A stretch of 36,572 bases of DNA from Dysgonomonas sp. HGC4. GTDB lineage: Bacteria > Bacteroidota > Bacteroidia > Bacteroidales > Dysgonomonadaceae. The notes beneath the pieces were generated by a model. The model searched no databases and was not told where the DNA came from. It was given only the letters and a program-made list of their open reading frames with translations. Shown here piece after piece: positions 30,394-36,572 of the stretch; the first letter of the stretch is position 1; every line of letters begins with the position of its first letter. The stretch covers positions 1 through 36,572 of the forward strand of contig NZ_CVRU01000050.1 of the NCBI RefSeq assembly GCF_001261715.1, read 5' to 3'. The position numbers were made by a program, and so were the translations under genes.

Positions 30394-30879
30394 ATGAAAT
30401 TAAAAAAAGTAGTAAATATTTTTCTTTTTGCATTAGTTTTCGGTATCGGTTTTGCGTCATGTAGTAGTGATGACGATGATAATCCAAAGCCAGACATTAA
30501 TCCTGTTGCAGGAACTTGGAAGTTTACCGAGCTAACTGCTGATGTAGAGGCTGTTGATTCTTTATTAACCGATTCTGTGACCAATTATATTGATAGTATG
30601 AAGGTTGCCGTAAAGCGTACCTATGTATTTAAAATGGATGGCACTTATGAAAACAACCCAGGCGATGAGGGTGAAGTAATTAAAGGAAAATACAAAGTAG
30701 ATGGTGATAAAATCATCTTTGACGATAAAACAGATTCAGCAATAGCGTACACCTTCAAAAGTGATACTCTAAAAGCTTCGGAAGATGTGAAAGCCAAAGT
30801 TGCTGAGGCTTTGAAAATAGATCCAGATTCAATAGCTAAGGCTATTAAAGTGGAAATGTTTTCTCGTATTTCCAGGTAA
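30394..30879 (+). CDS. Lipocalin-like lipoprotein
   Basis: A 161-residue lipoprotein starting at ATG 30394, because the signal MKLKKVVNIFLFALVFGIGFASC begins there (lipobox cysteine at residue 23), although the frame is open upstream to 30286. An acidic linker SSDDDDNPKPD precedes a lipocalin-like small barrel: VAGTWKFTELTADVEAVDS at its start with the conserved Gly-x-Trp, then TYVFKMDGTYENNPGDEGEV and IKGKYKVDGDKIIFDDK. This class is abundant in Bacteroidota surface lipoproteins and the ligand is unknown. The end (VEMFSRISR) is slightly short for the last strand, but the frame looks intact. Confidence 0.8.
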   Translation: MKLKKVVNIFLFALVFGIGFASCSSDDDDNPKPDINPVAGTWKFTELTADVEAVDSLLTDSVTNYIDSMKVAVKRTYVFKMDGTYENNPGDEGEVIKGKYKVDGDKIIFDDKTDSAIAYTFKSDTLKASEDVKAKVAEALKIDPDSIAKAIKVEMFSRISR

Positions 30880-30891
30880 TCAAAAAGTAAA

Positions 30892-30934
30892 AAAAGAAGC
30901 TGTCCAGATATAAAAATGGACAGCTCTTCTTTTA
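30892..30934. terminator. Bidirectional terminator
   Basis: AAAGAAGCTGTCCA pairs with TGGACAGCTCTTCTTT (one bulge/mismatch region), with A and T runs on the flanks. It lies between the convergent lipocalin-like and DUF3472 genes. Confidence 0.8.
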
Positions 30935-30968
30935 GTTTATTCAACCTTGTGGTCTAATAATATATGCC

Positions 30969-32273
30969 CTATTTGATAGAGGTTATTTTCTTTAAATTTA
31001 TATCAGGGCGTTTGTTTGTTGCAGGTCTTTTAAAAGGCGTATTGTATTCGGTATTTTGATCGAAGAATCCGCAGTTTTGTAGATAGAACCTCTTGTTTAC
31101 TTCACCTCCTGCATAATCGAGTCTCATTTTAGCTTTTGCAGTAGCATCGTAGGTAAATGTGGCATTGGTTATTTCTATCCACGTACCTTTATTAGTCACA
31201 ATCCATTGATTTCCGAATTCCACTTTACGGGTAATATATCCTTGGTTGGGAATGAAGTTTTCAAGAAAAGAATAAGCATTGGTGTACCAGGTGTTGGTAT
31301 TTGGACGAAGGAAACTGGCAATTAACCGCCATTCACTTTCGTTACTGGCATAAAAATAGGCAGTATATACTGTATTCCCTTTCCCGTCGGGATAGATACG
31401 AGTTAAGAATTTGTAGGTAGTAGCCGCTTTCCACATATATTTGAGATAGCTTTGTCCACCTGAGCCCTCGTTTCCGAATTCACCGATGTGCACATCTTTA
31501 CCTCTTTGCAATGTTTTGATCTGTTGATCGTCGGGTATCTCTTTAGGATCTTGTGTATCAAAAGGACTCCATACTGAGAATAAAACACGACGTTCGGTCT
31601 CCGAATTCACCTGTATTCCAAAATAACCTTGTCCGAAACCGTTTGCCATATAGTACGAACCTATTATATCTTCGCCTTGTGGAACGGTAACTTCATTGTA
31701 AAAATATTCTACTGATTCTTCTTCTGGAAAAGGATACTTTAAATGTACTGATGGACCTCTGCGTCCGAAGTGGTACGAGAAATCGTGAACATAATTGGGT
31801 TCAACTTCAAGAACTGTACCATCAACTACTAAATCGGAAAGATCGGCAAAGAACTCTCCGCTTTTGCTCGTTCCTTGTATATCTATCCTAAAATATCCAA
31901 TCTTGTCTACCTCTATGTTGTTAGCAACGGGTACAATTGTCCATTCTTTACTCGATAAAATTATGGGATAATTTTTACCCCCCGCTGTTACTTGTATTTT
32001 AGTATCGGGTGTAAAAGCTTTAGCTCTTATCGATAGGTTTATTTTACCTTTCTGATTAATTCTGAACCATGATGAAATAACAGTTCCATTGTCTTTCCAT
32101 TGCGATACTCCTCCGTCGTTTATCTTAGCACCTTCGGTATTATGGGTAATGTAAGCATTGGCTCCCAGTGGAATGTTAATGGGTGCGGAGATGGAGTAGA
32201 TTGTAGAGAATAAAAATAATGTAGCTGCTAAGCATACATTCTTGAGATAGATCATTCTTTGATTTGTGTTCAT
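30969..32273 (-). CDS. DUF3472/DUF5077 secreted protein
   Basis: A 434-residue exported protein. The signal region is LKNVCLAATLFLFSTIYSIS (about residues 10-29). Residues 32-155 fit DUF5077, a carbohydrate-binding-like beta domain that includes INIPLGANAYITHNTEG. Residues 165-405 fit DUF3472 (NEVTVPQGEDIIGSYYMANG, GYFGIQVNSETERRVLFSVW, FGNEGSGGQSYLKYMWKAAT and WIEITNATFTYDATAKAKMR). The pair is common in Bacteroidota exoproteins and is thought to act in glycan recognition or degradation, which is inference. ATG 32252 is an alternative start. A consensus -7 box lies 28 bp upstream of the first ATG. Confidence 0.87.
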   Translation of the reverse strand: MNTNQRMIYLKNVCLAATLFLFSTIYSISAPINIPLGANAYITHNTEGAKINDGGVSQWKDNGTVISSWFRINQKGKINLSIRAKAFTPDTKIQVTAGGKNYPIILSSKEWTIVPVANNIEVDKIGYFRIDIQGTSKSGEFFADLSDLVVDGTVLEVEPNYVHDFSYHFGRRGPSVHLKYPFPEEESVEYFYNEVTVPQGEDIIGSYYMANGFGQGYFGIQVNSETERRVLFSVWSPFDTQDPKEIPDDQQIKTLQRGKDVHIGEFGNEGSGGQSYLKYMWKAATTYKFLTRIYPDGKGNTVYTAYFYASNESEWRLIASFLRPNTNTWYTNAYSFLENFIPNQGYITRKVEFGNQWIVTNKGTWIEITNATFTYDATAKAKMRLDYAGGEVNKRFYLQNCGFFDQNTEYNTPFKRPATNKRPDINLKKITSIK

Positions 32274-32301
32274 TATAGTCTTAGTTTTTAGAATTGAAAA
32301 C

Positions 32302-32309
32302 CAAAGATA
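32302..32309 (-). promoter_or_regulatory. -7 promoter element for the DUF3472 gene
   Basis: TATCTTTG on the minus strand, an exact consensus match, 28 bp before the start codon at 32273. A -33 TTTG is absent. Confidence 0.5.
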
Positions 32310-32470
32310 CAGGTTTTATAAATAAAGGAGAATAGAATAAGTATCTTCATTATTGAAGTTGTAAATAGACTCGTATTTTTACTTTTTTTTGTAAATGTTT
32401 GAAGAGTTAAAATTATTATTCGTTAATTTGTATCCGTAAATTTTTAGGTACCAATTAATTAAAAGAAGTT

Positions 32471-33352
32471 ATGTTGTTAAAAGTAAAAGGGCTGCTCTCA
32501 GTCTTTGCGATGGTGTGTCTATTTTCGTCTTGTGGACTGGGTGATAATGAGAAGTTTTATCTGACCAATCCTACTGATAAATCTATTGATGTTGAAATAG
32601 CTGATCAAAAATATACAGTTGAACCAAACGGAATTGTAGAGTTGAATATATCAGAAGGAACTCATACAATGGTATTACCCGATAAGGAGACTGTGAAGTT
32701 TAAAGTGTTTACGAATTCTAAAGGAGGAATAATCAATCCTACAAAAAGTCCGCATGTTATTTTCACAATGATATATGTTGTAGATGATAAGGCTGCAAGT
32801 AGCTTTATGCCTCCAACAAATAAGGTGCTTATTGATGGCATAGAATATGAGGGTCCTATTCGTATCACCGATGCTATGTTTATTGATAATAATGTCTATA
32901 GATGTACATATTCTGTTGGTGAGGCTTTTCCTGAGGTATTAACTACGGGCGATCAGAACTCGAAAGGAAATATGAAAAGTAAGTTTTTTACTAAGAATGA
33001 GTTTGTTGATTTTTTCAACAATGCTCTTGGAGATGCAAATTATCATGAAGCCAATAAAATAGCAGGAGGTGAAACTACAATCACCGAGAAACAATCGCTT
33101 GTTTTTCCGGTAGCTAATTTTGAGAACAAAGAGCTACAAGAAAATGCTAATAAGTTAATAGCTACGGTAAAAGGATATATGGATGCTGAGACTGGAAGTG
33201 AACAAGAAAAATTTCAAAAGCAGTATCACGATAATATGATGGCCTTGGTGAATTCTCATAAAGATTATACTAACGCTGTTGAAAGTCAAAAGTACAACGA
33301 CTTTGTGGCTCAAATAGGGTCATTTGTCGGATTGGGAATTGTTGAATTATAA
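32471..33352 (+). CDS. Hypothetical lipoprotein
   Basis: A 293-residue lipoprotein with signal MLLKVKGLLSVFAMVCLFSSC, lipobox cysteine at residue 21. The start of the mature part (NEKFYLTNPTDKSIDVEIAD) resembles a beta-sandwich about 60 residues long. The middle (about 95-160) has a further beta-like segment, and residues 170-293 are helical and charged (FVDFFNNALGDANYHEANK, ENANKLIATVKGYMDAETGS). I do not recognise a family for the whole protein. It stands alone, with a strong bidirectional terminator after it. Confidence 0.75.
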   Translation: MLLKVKGLLSVFAMVCLFSSCGLGDNEKFYLTNPTDKSIDVEIADQKYTVEPNGIVELNISEGTHTMVLPDKETVKFKVFTNSKGGIINPTKSPHVIFTMIYVVDDKAASSFMPPTNKVLIDGIEYEGPIRITDAMFIDNNVYRCTYSVGEAFPEVLTTGDQNSKGNMKSKFFTKNEFVDFFNNALGDANYHEANKIAGGETTITEKQSLVFPVANFENKELQENANKLIATVKGYMDAETGSEQEKFQKQYHDNMMALVNSHKDYTNAVESQKYNDFVAQIGSFVGLGIVEL

Positions 33353-33400
33353 TCAGTTCACTTTCTTAAATAAGAATCTTTTACAAAAGAGATATTGAAT

Positions 33401-33444
33401 AAAAAAGCAAAAGCTGCTCGATAAAGGGCAGCTTTTGCTTTTTT
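33401..33444. terminator. Bidirectional terminator
   Basis: AAAAAAGCAAAAGCTGC (33401-33417) and GCAGCTTTTGCTTTTTT (33428-33444) form a 17-bp stem with long A and T flanks between convergent genes. Confidence 0.9.
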
Positions 33445-33460
33445 TGATAGTTAAGAATGG

Positions 33461-34693
33461 TTAGCTTAGTAAATCGCCATTACTGCTGAATTTGAATATT
33501 GCATTTGCAACTTCAACAGAATACTCTCCATTGGTCTCTTTGGTGATTTTTTTTGTCTGTTCAATTATCTGTTTATTAGTTAAAACAGTCTTTATACCTA
33601 TGGGCAATGTATCGAATACAGATAGAGGCATAGGCTTATTCTCGACTTGTAGAGTTTGCCAACTTCCGTCTATAAAAGCGTCCATCTCAATATAATAGCC
33701 AGACACATCTATTTTGCATTTGTATGTACGTGGGCTGCTATATTGATTTCTGCTGAAAGACATGCTTAAAGATGGACTATTAGAAGCAAAATGTGTGTAT
33801 ATAAATTCTTGAATTGCATCTGCTCTAAATGTCTGTGCAGGTTCTGCATCCACAATTACATAGTGAGAATTATCTATTTTGAATTGGTAAGTCTCCATAT
33901 CTCTTCTAACCTCGGTTATTGAAGTGTTAGGATAGTCTTTTGCCCATTTCTCTATTATATGTTGAGGGAATGTTGCCCATATATCTTCTGAGATAATGAA
34001 ATGCTCGTTTGAAATTACGTTCCAATCAGCATTTTTATCAAATTCAATTTTAGCGGAAAATTGTGGTGCTATACTTGTTCTAGTGCTAGCCTTTTGTAGT
34101 AACGAAACTTTATATACTTCGCCATTGCGTTCGGTAGCATGTATTATATATTCAGCATACATGTTACTATAATACCTTTCTATAAAATCTTTTATCTTTT
34201 GAGGTACAGACTCAAGATTTTCGGTAAGATCGCTAGCTACAATTATAGTATTAGAATCTGAATATAGAAACAAGGGAGTATTGTCTGCTAATACAACTTT
34301 CCTTCTAAATGAGATATTGTTATAAATTCCTTTAATTTCCAGATTAGCATATTTGGCTTTTAAAGCAGCTATCTCTTCCTGATCTAGAATCTCTATCAGT
34401 GATGCAGGTAATTTGTTCTCACTTTTGATTCCTCTCCAATAACCTTCTGTGTTGAATACAATAGTCAGATCATTAGAGAAAGTTACTTTGTATTTGTCAG
34501 GGTCAAGACCTTGGGGTTTCATATCTTCTACCTTTACTGTTTGGTAATCTGGTAAATGAGTGTTTATGAATGATCTGGCTACATCGGGTAATTCATTTAC
34601 GCTGATTGTATTGCTTTCATCGTCCGAAGAACAAGCCGTAAAGCCTAAAATCAGGACTACAACTAAAAGATATAATAGTTTAGATGTTTTCAT
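33461..34693 (-). CDS. PepSY-like (DUF2874) repeat lipoprotein
   Basis: A 410-residue lipoprotein with signal MKTSKLLYLLVVVLILGFTAC (lipobox cysteine at residue 21) followed by an acidic SSDDES linker. The mature region has three or more PepSY-like/DUF2874 units, each with a helix of type LPDVARSFINTHLPDYQTVK and strands such as YKVTFSNDLTIVFNTEGYWR. Further copies start near VPQKIKDFIERYYSNMYAEY, FPQHIIEKWAKDYPNTSITE and, more weakly, LPIGIKTVLTNKQIIEQTKK. The family is widespread and of unknown function in Bacteroidota. It lies 90 bp downstream of the PNGase F-like gene on the same strand, with no terminator between. Confidence 0.85.
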   Translation of the reverse strand: MKTSKLLYLLVVVLILGFTACSSDDESNTISVNELPDVARSFINTHLPDYQTVKVEDMKPQGLDPDKYKVTFSNDLTIVFNTEGYWRGIKSENKLPASLIEILDQEEIAALKAKYANLEIKGIYNNISFRRKVVLADNTPLFLYSDSNTIIVASDLTENLESVPQKIKDFIERYYSNMYAEYIIHATERNGEVYKVSLLQKASTRTSIAPQFSAKIEFDKNADWNVISNEHFIISEDIWATFPQHIIEKWAKDYPNTSITEVRRDMETYQFKIDNSHYVIVDAEPAQTFRADAIQEFIYTHFASNSPSLSMSFSRNQYSSPRTYKCKIDVSGYYIEMDAFIDGSWQTLQVENKPMPLSVFDTLPIGIKTVLTNKQIIEQTKKITKETNGEYSVEVANAIFKFSSNGDLLS

Positions 34694-34783
34694 AGGTTCT
34701 AAAAATGTTAATGTTTTCTTAGTAAGGAGTTCTAAAGATAAATAATTCTTTGTGAAGAATTGCTCTGTTGATTCTTTATTGCT

Positions 34784-36460
34784 TTATTTATCGCCAACCA
34801 AAGCACCTGATATGCACCAGTAACTACGGCTTGTACCTTCGGGATCTCCCACGGGAATAGCTATTTTTAATTGGTGGCTACCTGCTTTTATATCTCCTAT
34901 ATGCACAAAGACGGGATAACTCACTATACCAGGACACCATCCCGAACGGCTAAGATCGGAAGATGAAAGTCCGTTCGAAAAGTTACCTGATGCAGGATTC
35001 AATTCGCGGTAGCTTCCACAGTCCTCGCGCCAAGGAGTATAGGCTATGATGCGATTGTTGTCAAGGAATATTTCGTTCAGCTTGGGATTGAATTCGTCAC
35101 CGCCTCCCCAGCCTCCATGCCCCGTTGATATATATCGGATATAAGCATTCTTTAGATCAGTATCCGTTTTAAAGTTTACAGTCAACGAATCGTTGCGGAA
35201 CATTCCTTCGGGATATGCTTGACCTGCCATTTCCATGATGTTTACAGTGGTAAATAGTGGATATATTTCCTTAGCTTCCTTCTTCTCGTTTGGATAGTAT
35301 TTGATTTTCAACGATACATTGTGTCCGTTTTCTGCATAGTTTCCTATCCATGCACCCACCCATACTTCGCCTTTCAAAGCTTTAGCATAATCGGTTACCT
35401 CTTGTTTAAATACAACCGAATCGGGCCAGTTATAACTAGCTACTTGTATATGATTAAAACCTTTTACACCAAATGAAGTGTAAAAACGCATCAATTCTAA
35501 TGGAGGCAGGTAATCATTGGTAACTGTCATGCCCTCATATTTGTCGCCATGCTTATCTGTATATTTAGGTAATGCCTCTTTACCTTGCATCAATCCATCT
35601 AAGAAAGATTGTTTGCGATCTGTTGGAACTATAAATACTGACCCCGTACGGTCATAGGCATCGCCTTCGGAGTGTTGAGATAGTTCGGTAAAAATTGAAT
35701 ATTCCGAGTTTTCAGTTGGAAGAGTCACTTTTTTCAGAATGATAGAACCATTTGCAAATTGCAATACTTCGGTGCTGTTCAAGTCTGTTGGTTTTTGTAT
35801 ATCTCTGAAATAGATACTTTGGCGGTTGAATACATCAACTGCTATTACTTTGCTTTGCTGTATCTTATAATTGTATGCAGGTGCTGACAGCTGCGATCCG
35901 GTAAGAACTGGTTGTAAAGAGGTTGGTTCTTTCAGAAGTTCTACTTTTACGGCTTTCTCTTCGCGTTGTCCGTTGCGTACTATTTTCAAAACTACGCCTT
36001 CAGGTATTGCTGTGGTGGGTTGCATCGACCCCATAACTCCTAACTCGGTAGTGTACCATATTTCGAGTCTGTTCGAATTGATGCTTGCAGTCACTTTTTT
36101 ACAATTATAGCCTGTAATCTTTTCAGTTTCGGGCTGAGGAGTAAGACCATCATTCATAACAAAAGTACGAGTCGTGTAAATGGTTTCTCCACCGTTTAAT
36201 TGTGCCACCTTTGTTTCTTGATTATTGGTATAGTCCAAATAAATGTTCTGAATGGCATCATCTTTTTCTTGACGGGTCGAACTATAACTTATGCGAGCTA
36301 TATTGTCGGATATCTCCATCACAGTAGTTGATGTAGAATCGGGTTTATTGTTGAAACTTGTTTGATAGGTTATTCGTACGGTTTTAAAATCTTTCTTGCT
36401 TTTGGCTTCTGTTTGAAAAACGAGGCTTAAAAGGAGTAAGATTACAAGGCTTTTTTTCAT
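34784..36460 (-). CDS. Secreted GLPDLI-like / PNGase F-like two-part protein
   Basis: A 558-residue exported protein with signal MKKSLVILLLLSLVFQTEAK. Residues 25-165 resemble GLPDLI-like domains (ETEKITGYNCKKVTASINS, then LEIWYTTELGV). Residues 200-558 fit the two-domain jelly-roll fold of peptide-N-glycosidase F. The C-terminal half carries TGHGGWGGGDEFNPKLNEIF (446-465), PWREDCGSY and the signature RSGWCPG (505-511), where E456 of the DEF motif is in the place of a catalytic glutamate. D270, in GDAYDRTGSVFIVP, could be the catalytic aspartate (inference). PNGase F removes N-glycans from proteins, so a role in host or plant glycoprotein deglycosylation is plausible but unproven. Confidence 0.85.
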   Translation of the reverse strand: MKKSLVILLLLSLVFQTEAKSKKDFKTVRITYQTSFNNKPDSTSTTVMEISDNIARISYSSTRQEKDDAIQNIYLDYTNNQETKVAQLNGGETIYTTRTFVMNDGLTPQPETEKITGYNCKKVTASINSNRLEIWYTTELGVMGSMQPTTAIPEGVVLKIVRNGQREEKAVKVELLKEPTSLQPVLTGSQLSAPAYNYKIQQSKVIAVDVFNRQSIYFRDIQKPTDLNSTEVLQFANGSIILKKVTLPTENSEYSIFTELSQHSEGDAYDRTGSVFIVPTDRKQSFLDGLMQGKEALPKYTDKHGDKYEGMTVTNDYLPPLELMRFYTSFGVKGFNHIQVASYNWPDSVVFKQEVTDYAKALKGEVWVGAWIGNYAENGHNVSLKIKYYPNEKKEAKEIYPLFTTVNIMEMAGQAYPEGMFRNDSLTVNFKTDTDLKNAYIRYISTGHGGWGGGDEFNPKLNEIFLDNNRIIAYTPWREDCGSYRELNPASGNFSNGLSSSDLSRSGWCPGIVSYPVFVHIGDIKAGSHQLKIAIPVGDPEGTSRSYWCISGALVGDK

Positions 36461-36499
36461 GGATTCAGATTTATATTATACATGGTTCTTTCTTAAATA

Positions 36500-36507
36500 C
36501 AAAAGTA
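36500..36507 (-). promoter_or_regulatory. -7 promoter element for the PNGase F-like gene
   Basis: TACTTTTG on the minus strand, matching TAnnTTTG, 39 bp before the start codon at 36460. No -33 TTTG at the usual distance. Confidence 0.4.
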
Positions 36508-36572
36508 GGAAAAATAGACTTTGATACTAAATATTTATTATCTGTTTCTCATTTGTCCTTTATACTTATTGT

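Noticed and set aside
1-36572. CRISPR array, tRNA/rRNA genes, insertion sequences, prophage
   Set aside because: No regularly spaced repeat of CRISPR length, no cloverleaf ending in CCA-like context, no rRNA-like stretch, and no transposase, integrase or structural phage protein is encoded.

Overview
The window is AT-rich, gene-dense chromosomal DNA from a Bacteroidota bacterium, most likely Bacteroidales and close to Dysgonomonas. The genus is a guess from overall gene style. Supporting signs are weak Shine-Dalgarno sequences, Bacteroidota-type -7 boxes (TAnnTTTG, often TATTTTTGCA), lipoprotein signal peptides ending in SCS/SCG/GCR, and lineage-typical families (PepSY-like lipoprotein, DUF3472/DUF5077, GLPDLI-like, PNGase F-like, small outer-membrane barrels, NrfHA with ResB/CcsA). 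I see no rRNA, tRNA, CRISPR array, transposase or complete prophage.

Layout. 1-247: 5' part of a leftward gene running off the window. 482-4433: a diacylglycerol-kinase-family lipid kinase, a GT2 glycosyltransferase paired with a polytopic membrane protein, and a small secreted protein. 4640-9148: respiratory ammonification, with nrfH-nrfA behind a near-consensus promoter, a terminator, then resB-ccsA for cytochrome c haem attachment. 9397-13026: an accessory stretch with an acyltransferase, a fossil gene tail, an orphan small protein, an XRE regulator and a SIR2-TPR protein that resembles antiphage NADase effectors. 13161-17070: a DUF2314 lipoprotein whose upstream region carries a helically phased array of TGTTRAYAA boxes, sppA, a degenerate duplicate of the sppA 5' end, and a DUF2975/HTH pair. 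17258-20198: four tandem paralogous outer-membrane barrel genes. 20380-25449: a WG-repeat lipoprotein, a CPA2 antiporter and a LytS/LytTR-type two-component pair. 25730-29046: a YdeI-like protein and a copper module (copA then copZ). 29249-36460: a DUF268 protein, a lipocalin-like lipoprotein, a DUF3472 protein, an unknown lipoprotein, a PepSY-like lipoprotein and a GLPDLI/PNGase F-like secreted protein.

How they work together. NrfH takes electrons from menaquinol and feeds the pentahaem nitrite reductase NrfA. ResB and CcsA supply covalently bound haem to these nine-haem complexes in total, so 4737-9022 is one functional unit split by a terminator. CopA exports Cu(I) and CopZ shuttles it. 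The second half is dominated by envelope and secreted proteins. The strongest unexplained signals are the phased box array at 13694-13842, the sppA head duplication at 15852-15992, the SIR2-TPR/XRE locus with a nearby fossil of a similar C-terminus, and the barrel array in which two members share a promoter-proximal motif at identical spacing.
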